DNA from: Burkholderia sp. SRS-46
Lineage (GTDB): Bacteria > Pseudomonadota > Gammaproteobacteria > Burkholderiales > Burkholderiaceae
Assembly: GCF_004343775.1 (NCBI RefSeq)
Contig: NZ_PTXL01000006.1
Location: 558,001 to 622,000, forward strand
Reading direction: 5' to 3'
Length of the DNA stretch: 64,000 bases
In this document: piece by piece, positions 24,469-33,227 of the stretch
Layout of the letters: each line of letters begins with the position of its first letter
Position numbering within the stretch: the first letter of the stretch is position 1
The notes under the pieces: model-generated
What the model was told of the DNA's origin: nothing
What the model saw: only the letters and a program-made list of their open reading frames with translations
The model's database searches: none
Program-made: the position numbers and the translations under genes

Positions 24469-25494
24469 TCAATGCGTTTCGGTGACTTTGTTCAGGTGGC
24501 GCGGCGTATCGGGGTTGCGGCCGCGCGCGACGGCGAGATCCGCCGCCATCACGTAGAACGACAGAATGGCGGCGATCGGATCGAGCGCCGCGTGGGCGGA
24601 CTGCGCAAGCGGCAGCACCGTGCCGGACACGCCGGGCGTGCCGGCGGGCGCGGCGAGCAGCACCGCGGCGCCGCGCGCGCGCATGTCGGCCGCGAGCTGC
24701 AGCAGGCCCGCCTGCTCCGGCCCCGGCGGCGCGAACACGAGCAGCGGGTAGTCGCGGTCGATCAGCTCCATCGGGCCGTGACGCACCTCGGCGCTCGAGA
24801 ACGCCTCGGCCTGGATGCCGGAGGTTTCCTTCAGCTTCAGCGCGGCTTCCTGCGCGATCGCGAGGCCGAGGCCGCGGCCGATCACGATCATCCGTTCGAC
24901 GCCGGCGAGCGCGGCGACGGCCGGCGACCAGTCGAGCGACCCGGCACGCGCGAGCACGTCGGGCAGGCCGCGCAATGCGGTGACGAGCGCGGCGTCGCGC
25001 TGCCAGAACGCGACGATCTGCGCGGACAGCGACAGCATCGCGATGTAGCTCTTGGTGGCGGCCACCGACAGCTCGGGGCCGGCCAGCAGCGGCAGCTGGT
25101 GCTCGCACGCGTCGGCGAGCGGCGACGGCAGCACGTTGACCGCCGCGACGGTGCGCGCGCCCGCTTCGCGCAGCGCGGCCATCGTGTTGACGAGATCGGG
25201 GCTCTGGCCCGACTGGGAGAACGCGAGCGCAAGCTGGTCCTGCACCTTCAGCGGCGCCTGCTGCAGCGTCGCGACCGACATCGGCAGCGACGCGACCGGC
25301 ACGCCGAGGCGGCTCATCGTCAGGCTGGCGAAATAACTCGCGGCGTGATCCGAGCTGCCGCGCGCGACCGTCAGCGCGACGGCCGGCGGATGCGCGACCA
25401 GCTGGGCGGCGAGCGCCTCGACGCGCGTGGTGTCGGCCAGCTGCGCGGCGACCACCTGCGCGGACTCGCGCGCTTCGTTAAGCATATTCGACAA
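24469..25494 (-). CDS. nagB: SIS-domain glucosamine-6-phosphate deaminase (NagB-II type)
   Basis: The protein is 341 aa and consists of two SIS domains like the isomerase half of GlmS: GSSDHAASYFA and the FSQSGQSPDLV loop in the first, KLKETSGIQAEAFSSAEVRHGPME in the second. It lacks the GlmS glutaminase domain, so in this nag context it most likely converts GlcN-6-P to fructose-6-P and ammonia. It is unrelated in sequence to classical NagB. The TTG start at 25494 is favoured because AAGGAG lies six bases before it; an ATG at 25485 is the alternative. The start overlaps the end of nagA by 17 bp, and the ribosome-binding site is inside nagA. Confidence 0.88.
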   Translation of the reverse strand: MSNMLNEARESAQVVAAQLADTTRVEALAAQLVAHPPAVALTVARGSSDHAASYFASLTMSRLGVPVASLPMSVATLQQAPLKVQDQLALAFSQSGQSPDLVNTMAALREAGARTVAAVNVLPSPLADACEHQLPLLAGPELSVAATKSYIAMLSLSAQIVAFWQRDAALVTALRGLPDVLARAGSLDWSPAVAALAGVERMIVIGRGLGLAIAQEAALKLKETSGIQAEAFSSAEVRHGPMELIDRDYPLLVFAPPGPEQAGLLQLAADMRARGAAVLLAAPAGTPGVSGTVLPLAQSAHAALDPIAAILSFYVMAADLAVARGRNPDTPRHLNKVTETH

Positions 25495-26581
25495 TCGATT
25501 CTCCTTCGACGTAGGTCGCGGTGAGGTTCAGGTCGCGATCGAACACGACGAGGTCGGCCCAGGCGCCGCGCGCGACGCGGCCGCGATCGGCGACGCCGAG
25601 GTAGTCGGCCGCATAGCGCGACATCCGGTTCGACACGTCGGCGATCGGCAGGCCGAGCGACACGAGGTTGCGCAGCGCCTGGTCCATCGTCAGCGTGCTG
25701 CCCGCGAGCGTGCCGTCGGCAAGCCGCACGCCGCCAAGGCACTTGGTCACGTGCTGGCTGCCGAGCCGGTATTCGCCGTCGGGCATGCCGGTGGCCGACG
25801 TGCTGTCGGTCACGACGTACAGGCGCGGGATCGCGCGCAGCGCCGCGCGGATCGCGCCCGGATGCACGTGCAGCAGGTCGGGGATGATCTCCGCGTATTC
25901 CGCGTGCGCGAGCGCCGCGCCGACGAGGCCCGGGTTGCGGTGGTGCAGCGGCGACATCGCGTTGAACAGGTGCGTGAAGCCGCACGCGCCGTGCTTGAGC
26001 GCGGCGACCGCATCGTCGTAGGTCGCGAGCGAGTGGCCGAGCTGCACGCGCACGCCGCGCGCGGCCATCTCGCCGATGATCTCGATGTGGCCGGCGATTT
26101 CCGGCGCGAGCGTGACGACGCGGATCGGCGCGATCGACAGGTATTTCAGCACCTCGTCGAGCACCGCCGACACGGCCGCGTCCGGCTGCGCGCCGAGCTT
26201 GCCGGGGTTGATGTACGGCCCTTCGAGGTGCACGCCGAGCACGCGCGCGCCGCCCGGCGTACGGGTGCGCGCGACGCTGCCGAGGTTGCCGACGACCTTC
26301 ATCAGCTCGTCGCGCGGCGCGGTCATCGTCGTCGCGAGCAGGCTCGTCGTGCCGTATTGCGCATGCGTGCGGGCGATCGTCTCGATCGCGTCGCCGCCTT
26401 CCATCACGTCGGCGCCGCCGCCGCCGTGCACGTGCAGGTCGATGAAGCCGGGCAGGATGTACGGCGCATCGTTCTTCGCAGGGTCGGCGGGCGTGCCGTC
26501 GAGCGCGGTGATGCGGCCGTTCTCGCAGTCGAGCGAGCCGTGGAGCCAGCCGTCGGGGGTCAGTATGTTGCCAGTCAGCAT
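25478..26581 (-). CDS. nagA: N-acetylglucosamine-6-phosphate deacetylase
   Basis: This enzyme removes acetate from GlcNAc-6-P after PTS import. The protein is 367 aa. An amidohydrolase fold is shown by DLHVHGGGGADVMEG near residue 48, HLEGPYINPGKLGAQ, HLFNAMSPLHHR and the catalytic Asp in VTDSTSATG. It is the second gene of the operon nagR-nagA-nagB-nagF-nagE, 106 bp after nagR and overlapping nagB. Confidence 0.95.
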   Translation of the reverse strand: MLTGNILTPDGWLHGSLDCENGRITALDGTPADPAKNDAPYILPGFIDLHVHGGGGADVMEGGDAIETIARTHAQYGTTSLLATTMTAPRDELMKVVGNLGSVARTRTPGGARVLGVHLEGPYINPGKLGAQPDAAVSAVLDEVLKYLSIAPIRVVTLAPEIAGHIEIIGEMAARGVRVQLGHSLATYDDAVAALKHGACGFTHLFNAMSPLHHRNPGLVGAALAHAEYAEIIPDLLHVHPGAIRAALRAIPRLYVVTDSTSATGMPDGEYRLGSQHVTKCLGGVRLADGTLAGSTLTMDQALRNLVSLGLPIADVSNRMSRYAADYLGVADRGRVARGAWADLVVFDRDLNLTATYVEGESIVEYA

Positions 26582-26687
26582 GACGTTCTCTTGATGATCT
26601 CTGGTGACGCGGCGAACCGCGTCGCGAGTTCCGTAATCCGTTGCGTTGCTTTGCGTCGCGTACCGCGCGCCGGCGCAGTGTCGCGCG

Positions 26688-27422
26688 TCAGCGTTTCAGC
26701 TCGGCGACGAAATCGTAGTAATCGTCGCGGCAGTAGCTTTCGGTGACTTCGATCGCGCGCTGGTCGGCGCCGTAGCCGATACGCGTGATCACGAGGAGCG
26801 CCGCGCCCGGCGCCACCGCCATCCATTTCGCGATTTCGCGGGTCGCGTTCACCGCGCGAAAGTGTTGCAATGCGCGCACCACGACCGTGCCGCGCGCTTC
26901 GAGGTAGTCGTACAGCGACGCGCCGAGCGCCTGCGGATCGGGCACCACCGCGGCCGGCAGCGTCGAGTGCTCGACCGCCATCACGATGCCGTCCGCGCGG
27001 CGCAGCCGCTCGAGCCGCGCGACAGTCGCACCGGGCGCGAGGCCGAGATGGAGGATCTCGTCGCGGCTCGCGGCGCGCAGCGTGCGCGACAGCCACACCG
27101 AATCCGGCCGGAAGCCGCGCTGGCGCATCTTCGCGGTGAAGCCGACCAGGCGCGACAGCGGATCGGCGACGCGCGGCGTGATGAAGCTGCCCGCGCCGCG
27201 CGTCCGCGTGATCAGGCCCTGCTCGACCAGCAGCGCCAGCGCGCGCCGGGCGGTGATCCGCGACACGCCGACCGACGCCGACAGCAGCCGCTCCGACGGC
27301 AGCGCTTCGCCGGCCTGCCACGCGCCGCCGTGGATCGCGTTCGCCAGGTTGCGGGCGAGCTGCAGATAGAGCGGGGCGTCGCGGCAAGGATCGGGCGTCA
27401 GTTCGGACCAGCCGGTTTCCAT
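26688..27422 (-). CDS. nagR: GntR/HutC family transcriptional regulator of GlcNAc use
   Basis: The protein is 244 aa. An N-terminal winged helix (PLYLQLARNLANAIHGGAW, LPSERLLSASVGVSRITARRAL) is followed by a UTRA effector-binding domain. Members such as DasR, NagR/YvoA and NagQ sense GlcN-6-P or GlcNAc-6-P. It is the first gene of the nag operon. A palindrome with AATACCAGT arms overlaps its own -35, so autoregulation is likely. GGAGG precedes the ATG. Confidence 0.9.
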   Translation of the reverse strand: METGWSELTPDPCRDAPLYLQLARNLANAIHGGAWQAGEALPSERLLSASVGVSRITARRALALLVEQGLITRTRGAGSFITPRVADPLSRLVGFTAKMRQRGFRPDSVWLSRTLRAASRDEILHLGLAPGATVARLERLRRADGIVMAVEHSTLPAAVVPDPQALGASLYDYLEARGTVVVRALQHFRAVNATREIAKWMAVAPGAALLVITRIGYGADQRAIEVTESYCRDDYYDFVAELKR

Positions 27423-27472
27423 GAGCCTCCAGGGAGTCGGGCGACGGACGCGGGCCGTCGGAAAGTGAACGC

Positions 27473-27500
27473 ATTATATAACCACCGTAATACCAGTCAA
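27473..27500 (-). promoter_or_regulatory. Promoter of the nagR-nagA-nagB-nagF-nagE operon
   Basis: Read on the minus strand, TTGACT (plus 27495-27500) and a perfect TATAAT (plus 27473-27478) are separated by 16 bp. Transcription would start near 27466, giving a short leader before nagR. Confidence 0.8.
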
Positions 27501-27512
27501 CGAACTGGTATT
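27489..27512. promoter_or_regulatory. Candidate NagR operator O1 overlapping the nagR -35
   Basis: A perfect inverted repeat AATACCAGT (27489-27497), 6-bp spacer, ACTGGTATT (27504-27512). Palindromes of this kind are bound by GntR/HutC-family amino sugar regulators. It covers the -35 element, as expected for repression. Confidence 0.82.
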
Positions 27513-27680
27513 AGCCTCGAGAAAATCGCCGAAAGCCTTGCCCCGCAAGCGTTTTAGCTGCCACAAAGCCTTTGTTTACAACGAAATACGGGATAGGGAT
27601 TTACCCGAGGTGGTATGCAAAAGGCCAGTTTCAACACGCGGCCGGGCTACCTGATCGTGACAAAAATGAGACCGGAATAG

Positions 27681-27702
27681 AACCAGTTGAACGAACTGGT
27701 AT
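27681..27702. promoter_or_regulatory. Candidate second NagR operator O2
   Basis: ACCAGTT (27682-27688) and AACTGGT (27694-27700), with AT following, form a second inverted repeat with the same CCAGT/ACTGG cores as O1. It lies about 190 bp upstream of O1, beside the dnaE2 stop codon, where it could support DNA looping. Confidence 0.55.
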
Positions 27703-27720
27703 GCCCCGCGCGGGCCTCGG

Positions 27721-30700
27721 TCAGTGGAACTCGCGGCTCGATGTGCGCAGGCCGCCGAGCAGCGGCGTCAGATCCTCGAAATGCTGCGCGACGAGGTGCC
27801 GGACGTCGCTCGCGACCTGCCAGACGCCCGACGCCGCGAGCAGCCGCGAATCGAGCGTCTCGCGGCGCTGCCGCGCCAGCAGCTCGGGCCGGACGATCAC
27901 GTTCACGCAGCCCGTTTCGTCTTCCAGCGTCATGAACATCACGCCTTTCGCGGTGCCCGGCATCTGCCGTGCGGTCACGAGCCCGCACGCGCGCGCGAGC
28001 CGGCCGTCCGGACGGTCGTGCAGTTCGGCCGCGGACGACAGCCGCTGCGCGCGCAGCGCGGGCCGCAGCAGCGCGACGGGGTGACGGTTCAGCGTGAGGC
28101 CGGTCGTGTGATAGTCGGAGAGGATGTCGTCGGCCTCCGACGGCGCGCCGAGCGCGGGCCGCTCGGGCTCGGCGATCGGCGCGGCCGCGAGCAGGTCGCG
28201 TTCGGGCGCCGCGGCGACGGCCTGCCACAGCGCATCGCGGCGATGGCCGGCCAGCGTCGCGAGCGCGTTCGCGGCGGCCAGCGCCTCGAGGTCGCGGCGC
28301 TCAAGCTGCGCGCGGCGCGCGAGCGCATCGACGTTGTCGAACGGCCCGGCTGCGCGTGCGGCTTCGATGCGGCGCGCGGCGGCTTCGCCGAGGCCCCGCA
28401 CGAGCGACAGTCCGAGCCGCACGGCCGGCTGGCCGTGGGGCGGCAGCTGGCCGGGCAGCGCTTCGAGTGACGCTTCCCAGTTGCTTTGCGTCACGTCGAT
28501 CGGCATGACCTGCACGCCGTGGCGCTTCGCGTCCTGCACGAGCTGCGCGGGTGCGTAGAAACCCATCGGCTGGCTGTTCAGCAGCGCGGCAAGGAAGATC
28601 GCGGGTTCATGGCACTTGAGCCAGCTGCTCGCGTAGGCGAGTTTCGCGAAGCTCGCCGCGTGGCTTTCGGGGAAACCGTAATCGCCGAAACCCTTGATCT
28701 GCTCGAAGATCTGCTCGGCGAATTCGGGCGGATAGTCGCGTTCCCGCATCCCGTCGACGATCTTGCGGTGATACTGCTCGAGATTGCCCTTGCGCTTCCA
28801 TGCGGCCATCGCGCGACGCAGTTGGTCGGCCTCGCCGGGCGTGAAGCCGGCCGCGATCATCGCGACCTGCATCACCTGCTCCTGGAAGATCGGCACGCCC
28901 TGCGTGCGTTCGAGTGCAGGCTTCAGGTCTTCCTTTGGATAACTGACCTTTTCGATGCCCTGTCGCCGCTTCAGGTAGGGGTGCACTGCCCCGCCCTGGA
29001 TCGGCCCCGGCCGCACGATCGCGACCTCGATCACCAGATCGTAATACGTGCGCGGCCGCAGGCGCGGCAGCATCGACATCTGCGCGCGCGATTCGATCTG
29101 GAACACGCCGACCGTATCGGCGCGGCAAATCATGTCGTAGGTCGCTTGATCGTCCTGCGGAATGTGTTTCAGCGTAAACGGCTCGCCGCCCGGCTCCGGT
29201 GGCCCGCGCCACGCGGTGCGCATGTCGAACGCGCGATGCAGCGCCGACAGCATGCCGAGCGCGAGCACATCGACCTTCATCAGCCCGAGCGCCTCGAGAT
29301 CGTCCTTGTCCCACTGGATCACGCGCCGCCCGTCCATCGCGGCGTTCTCGACCGGCACGAGCCGCGTGAGCTTGCCGCGGCTGATCACGAAGCCGCCCGA
29401 GTGCTGCGACAGGTGGCGCGGAAAGTTGAGCAGCCGCGCGGCGAGTTGAGCCCACGCCTGGATGAGCGGCGTCTGCGGATCGAGCCCGATCGTCGAGAAT
29501 TGCTGAAGCAGGTCGCGGCTACCGTCGAACCAGCGATGCCCTTTTGCGACGCGATCGATCAGCATCGGATCGACGCCGAGCGCCTTGCCGGTTTCACGCA
29601 GCACGCCGCGCGGGCGGTAAGTCGATACGGCTGCCGCCAGTGCTGCGCGGTCGTGTCCGTATTTTTCGTAGATATGCTGGATCACTTCTTCCCGGCGCTG
29701 ATGCTCGAAGTCGACGTCGATGTCGGGCGGCTCGCCGCGTTCCGCGCTGATGAAGCGCTCGAACAGCATCGTGCTTTGCTCGGGATTCACCTCGGTGACG
29801 CCGAGGCAGTAACAGACGACCGAGTTCGCGGCCGAGCCTCGGCCCTGGCACAGGATGTTCTGGCTGCGCGCATATTTGACGATGTCGTAGACGGTCAGGA
29901 AGAACGGTTCGTAGCTCAGTCTTGCGATCAGGTCGAGTTCATACCGGATCTGCTGCTCGACTTTCTCCGGAATACCCTGCGGATAGCGCCCGGCCGCGCC
30001 TGCCCGGGTTTCCTGTTCCAGATAGCTCGTCGGCGTGAGCCCCTTCGGCACGATCTCGTCGGGATACTCGTAGCGTAGCGAGTCGAGTTCGAAATCGCAT
30101 GCATCGAGAATCGCGCACGTCTGCGCGATCTCTTCCGCCGAGTACAACTGCCCGATGCGCTGTCGCAAACGCAGGTGCTGTTCCGCATTCGGCGCCAGCG
30201 CATAGCCGCACTCCGAAACCGGCATCCCGACGCGGATCGCCGTCATCACGTCCTGCAGTGCCTTGCACGAGCGCCGGTGCATCGTCACGTCGCCAAGCGC
30301 GACGATACGCACGCCACGCCGCTCGCCGGCCGCACGAATCTCTTCGCGCTGCGCACCGTCCAGTGCGCGCTGCAGCTGCACGAGCCCGAGCCGCGCACGT
30401 TCGCCGAACGTCGCACGAAACCACGCGACCTGCGCATCGAGTACGTCGGCACGCACCGGGTACGCGGGCACGAGAATCGCGAAGCAGTCGGACATGCCGC
30501 GCAAGTGTGCGAACTCCGCAGGCGGCGCCGACAGCATCCGCGACGTCAGCTTGTAGGTGCCCTTCGGCGCTGCCATCCGCCGCCACGAAATCAGCTCGGA
30601 CAGATTGCCGTAACCCTCGCGGTTCTGCGCGAGCAACACGAGCCCGAACGCACCGGGGCCCGGATCGTGGCCGGGCGCGACTTCATCCGGCGTGACTTCG

Positions 30701-30924
30701 AAGTACGAACCGATGACGAGCGGCAGCCCTTTCGCTTTCGCCGCGACGTGCATCCGCGGCGCGCCTGCAAGCGAGCATTCGTCGGTGATCGCGATCCCGC
30801 GATAGCCGAGGTCGAACGCGCGCTCGACCAGTTCGTCCGCATGCGACGCGCCATGCAGAAACGAAAAATTCGAGCGGCAGAACAACTCCGCGTAATCGGG
30901 CAGCCAACTGAATTCCGCAACCAT
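27721..30924 (-). CDS. dnaE2: Error-prone DNA polymerase DnaE2 (ImuC)
   Basis: A second, non-essential DNA polymerase III alpha homologue that carries out damage-induced translesion synthesis with ImuA and ImuB. The protein is 1067 aa, shorter than replicative DnaE (about 1160). The PHP domain starts with SNFSFLHGASHADELVERA, the polymerase catalytic motif is PPDIDVDFEH near residue 400, and a helix-hairpin-helix segment and OB-fold follow. The C-terminal beta-clamp and tau-binding region of DnaE is absent, as usual in DnaE2. The start lies 6 bp after imuB, so they are cotranscribed. Confidence 0.95.
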   Translation of the reverse strand: MVAEFSWLPDYAELFCRSNFSFLHGASHADELVERAFDLGYRGIAITDECSLAGAPRMHVAAKAKGLPLVIGSYFEVTPDEVAPGHDPGPGAFGLVLLAQNREGYGNLSELISWRRMAAPKGTYKLTSRMLSAPPAEFAHLRGMSDCFAILVPAYPVRADVLDAQVAWFRATFGERARLGLVQLQRALDGAQREEIRAAGERRGVRIVALGDVTMHRRSCKALQDVMTAIRVGMPVSECGYALAPNAEQHLRLRQRIGQLYSAEEIAQTCAILDACDFELDSLRYEYPDEIVPKGLTPTSYLEQETRAGAAGRYPQGIPEKVEQQIRYELDLIARLSYEPFFLTVYDIVKYARSQNILCQGRGSAANSVVCYCLGVTEVNPEQSTMLFERFISAERGEPPDIDVDFEHQRREEVIQHIYEKYGHDRAALAAAVSTYRPRGVLRETGKALGVDPMLIDRVAKGHRWFDGSRDLLQQFSTIGLDPQTPLIQAWAQLAARLLNFPRHLSQHSGGFVISRGKLTRLVPVENAAMDGRRVIQWDKDDLEALGLMKVDVLALGMLSALHRAFDMRTAWRGPPEPGGEPFTLKHIPQDDQATYDMICRADTVGVFQIESRAQMSMLPRLRPRTYYDLVIEVAIVRPGPIQGGAVHPYLKRRQGIEKVSYPKEDLKPALERTQGVPIFQEQVMQVAMIAAGFTPGEADQLRRAMAAWKRKGNLEQYHRKIVDGMRERDYPPEFAEQIFEQIKGFGDYGFPESHAASFAKLAYASSWLKCHEPAIFLAALLNSQPMGFYAPAQLVQDAKRHGVQVMPIDVTQSNWEASLEALPGQLPPHGQPAVRLGLSLVRGLGEAAARRIEAARAAGPFDNVDALARRAQLERRDLEALAAANALATLAGHRRDALWQAVAAAPERDLLAAAPIAEPERPALGAPSEADDILSDYHTTGLTLNRHPVALLRPALRAQRLSSAAELHDRPDGRLARACGLVTARQMPGTAKGVMFMTLEDETGCVNVIVRPELLARQRRETLDSRLLAASGVWQVASDVRHLVAQHFEDLTPLLGGLRTSSREFH

Positions 30925-30930
30925 CTCCGT

Positions 30931-32412
30931 TCACCCGAACAAGCCGTGCAGGAACCAGCGTGGCTCGGACTCGCTCCCTGCTCGCTCCTTGAACACCCAA
31001 TAGCACGCACCGGCTTCGTCCTGCGCGACGTGGTAATCGCGCGCGGCGAGCTGACCATCGAACCACCCGGCCTCGATCCGCTCCGCCGACGACATCATCC
31101 TCAGCGGCGTATGAAATACCGGCCGGTTCTCGCGCATCAGCAGCGGCTGCGGCTCGGCCAGCAGCCACGCGGGACGCGGCGGCGCGGCCGGCGGGCCGGC
31201 GGCCGGCTTGCCGGCCGGCGCGTCGAGCGGCAGCCAGCGGTTCGCGGCCTCGGGCCGGTGATCGGCGACCGGCGCCGCGCGCAAGACGTTGTCCGCGCCG
31301 AGCCGCGCAACCAGCAACTCGAACAGCCGCGCGCGCGTCTCGCGCGTGCCGCCCGGCTCGGGGAACAGATCCTCGGCCGGCGGCGCGACCGACTCGACGC
31401 GCGTGGCCGTCACGCGCACCGCGATCACCGCGGCCGACAGCTCGATGCGCGCCAGCCGCTCGCCGAGCAGCCGCATGAAGTGCGCTTCGTCGCGCGCGGG
31501 CGCCGCGAACGCGAGTTCGAGCAACGTCGGCGGCACCGCCTGGCGGCCGCGCTCGTGCTCGAGGCCGACCGTCATCGCGGCGAGCGACAGCTGCCGCGCG
31601 GCCAGCCAGCCGCACAGCTGCACGACGAGCCGCCGCGCGGCGAACAGCACGGCCTCCGCGTATTCGACGCGCTCCGGCAATTCGAGCCGCACGTCGAACA
31701 CGGGCGGCACCGCCATCCACGCGAGCGGCTCGACCGCCGCGCCGTAGGCGCGATCGAGCGCGGCCAGCAGCGCGGGACCGCAGCGGCGCTGCAGCCCCGC
31801 GCGCGGCAGCCCGCGCAGATCGGCGAGCGTGCGGCAGCCGAGGCCGTCGAACCAGCCCGCATACGGGCGCGCGTCGGGCAGCAGCTCGCACGGCAGCGCA
31901 TCGAGCGCGCGGACGAGCGACGCCTGGCGCGCGACGCGCCGGCGCGTGCGCCCGCGGCCCGCCGCGGCGCGCGCGAGCAGCCACGCGCCGCGCCCGGTCG
32001 GCGCGGCGGACAGGCGCGCCGCATAGCCGAGCGCCGCGAGCGTCGCGCGCACCTGGCGGCACAGCGACGGCAGCCCGCCGAACAGGCGCAGGCTCGGGCC
32101 GACGTCGACGACGAGCGTCGCTTCGTCGTCGAGCGCGACGCACGGCGAGAAACGCAGCAACGCGAGCGCGACCGCGCGCAGCGCGTCGGCCTCGCGCGCG
32201 GGATCGCGCTCGACGAGCTGCGTGTCGGGCGCGAGCGTCAGCACGCCGCCGCGCTTCATGCCCGCGCGTACGCCCTGCCTGCGCGCGGCCGCGTCGGCGA
32301 TCAGCACGACGCCCTGCTCGAGCACCGCGCAGCCGGCGCCGCCGTCAGACGGCGGCGGGGCGCACACGTCGAGCGGCAGGCGCGGCAGATGGATGCCGAG
32401 CAAGACGCGCAT
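30931..32412 (-). CDS. imuB: DNA polymerase Y-family protein ImuB
   Basis: A 493-aa Y-family-like protein that acts as a hub linking DnaE2 to the beta clamp. The start LLGIHLPRLPLDV and CRTLADLRGLPRAGLQRR align with the family. The acidic residues that catalyse synthesis in true Y polymerases are not recognisable, as is normal for ImuB (knowledge of family). It overlaps the end of imuA by 68 bp and abuts dnaE2. Confidence 0.9.
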   Translation of the reverse strand: MRVLLGIHLPRLPLDVCAPPPSDGGAGCAVLEQGVVLIADAAARRQGVRAGMKRGGVLTLAPDTQLVERDPAREADALRAVALALLRFSPCVALDDEATLVVDVGPSLRLFGGLPSLCRQVRATLAALGYAARLSAAPTGRGAWLLARAAAGRGRTRRRVARQASLVRALDALPCELLPDARPYAGWFDGLGCRTLADLRGLPRAGLQRRCGPALLAALDRAYGAAVEPLAWMAVPPVFDVRLELPERVEYAEAVLFAARRLVVQLCGWLAARQLSLAAMTVGLEHERGRQAVPPTLLELAFAAPARDEAHFMRLLGERLARIELSAAVIAVRVTATRVESVAPPAEDLFPEPGGTRETRARLFELLVARLGADNVLRAAPVADHRPEAANRWLPLDAPAGKPAAGPPAAPPRPAWLLAEPQPLLMRENRPVFHTPLRMMSSAERIEAGWFDGQLAARDYHVAQDEAGACYWVFKERAGSESEPRWFLHGLFG

Positions 32413-33052
32413 AGCGGCTCTCCACGATGGGCGACGGCAGGTCGAGCACGAGCGGCTCGCTGCACGCGGGGCCGCGACGCTTGACGATGTCGAGCGACAC
32501 GCCGCCCGGCACCGGATGCAGCGCGACGCGCAGCACCGCGGGCGACGGCTGCCGCGCGGCCGGCAGCGGGCGCAGCATCACGAACAGCGTGTCGCCCGTG
32601 CGCGCGGCCGCGAGATGCAGGCGCCGCAGCGCATCGGGCCGCGCGTCCTGCCAGAGCAGCAATGCGCCGCAGCAGCCGGTCTTGAGCGCCTGCTCGGCGG
32701 CCCACAGCGCATCCGTGCGGCTGCCGGCGCGCAGCCACAGCAGCGCGTCGGCCGGCACGCCGAGACTGGCGAGCGCGCTCGCATGCGGCGATTGCGGCGG
32801 CGCGACGAGCGCGAGCGGACGCCGGGCGCTGACGGTGTGCGCGAGCGCGGGCGCGAGCAGCCGCATCTCGCCGCAGCCCGGCTGCGCGGCCAGCAGCTCG
32901 ACGAGCCCGCCGACCGGCCAGCCGCCGCCGGGCAGCTCGGCGGACAGCGCCGCGAAACCGGTGTCGATCGTGCGCGGACCGCCGCGCGCCAGTTGCGAAC
33001 CGCGCCAGAGCGTCGGATGCAGGGATTCGGGAGAAATGGAGGATGCGAGCAT
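32345..33052 (-). CDS. imuA: Translesion synthesis-associated protein ImuA
   Basis: A 235-aa RecA-fold/SulA-related protein that is the first gene of the mutasome cassette. LHPTLWRGSQLAR and the core GGGWPVGGLVELLA are family features. The Walker-A-like loop is degenerate. The C-terminus is rich in Arg, Ala and Pro, and its coding sequence overlaps the imuB start by 68 bp. The ATG at 33052 follows GGGTGG; a GTG at 33064 is in frame. The upstream region has a perfect LexA box, so the cassette is SOS-inducible. Confidence 0.87.
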   Translation of the reverse strand: MLASSISPESLHPTLWRGSQLARGGPRTIDTGFAALSAELPGGGWPVGGLVELLAAQPGCGEMRLLAPALAHTVSARRPLALVAPPQSPHASALASLGVPADALLWLRAGSRTDALWAAEQALKTGCCGALLLWQDARPDALRRLHLAAARTGDTLFVMLRPLPAARQPSPAVLRVALHPVPGGVSLDIVKRRGPACSEPLVLDLPSPIVESRYARLARHPSAAPAARRVRPAAV

Positions 33053-33066
33053 GACGCCACCCACAA

Positions 33067-33082
33067 CTGTATGGATATACAG
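33067..33082. promoter_or_regulatory. LexA box (SOS operator) of imuA-imuB-dnaE2
   Basis: CTGT (33067-33070), then an 8-bp AT-rich centre, ACAG (33079-33082): an exact match to the CTGT-N8-ACAG LexA consensus. It lies 15 bp before the imuA ATG and overlaps a TATACT -10 on the minus strand. Confidence 0.93.
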
Positions 33083-33227
33083 TATATGGCAATGCTCGCG
33101 CGCCGCACAGTGCCGGCGAAAAACCGACCTTTCGTCAGAGGAGAGACGCGGCGCAGGCCGGCCCAGGCGGCCGGCCGGATCAGGCGGACCGGCCGGGGCC
33201 GCGCCCCGCCCGATCCGCGGCGATGCG

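Noticed and set aside
28486-30078. A 530-codon plus-strand frame opposite dnaE2
   Set aside because: It is antisense to a well-conserved polymerase and its residues are His/Arg/Leu-biased as expected from the complementary codon pattern. No domain was recognised.
33110-33227. GC-rich inverted repeats (GGCCGG/CCGGCC) downstream of the ABC transporter ATPase gene as a terminator
   Set aside because: The repeats can fold but no T-run follows on the minus strand, so a terminator is not supported.
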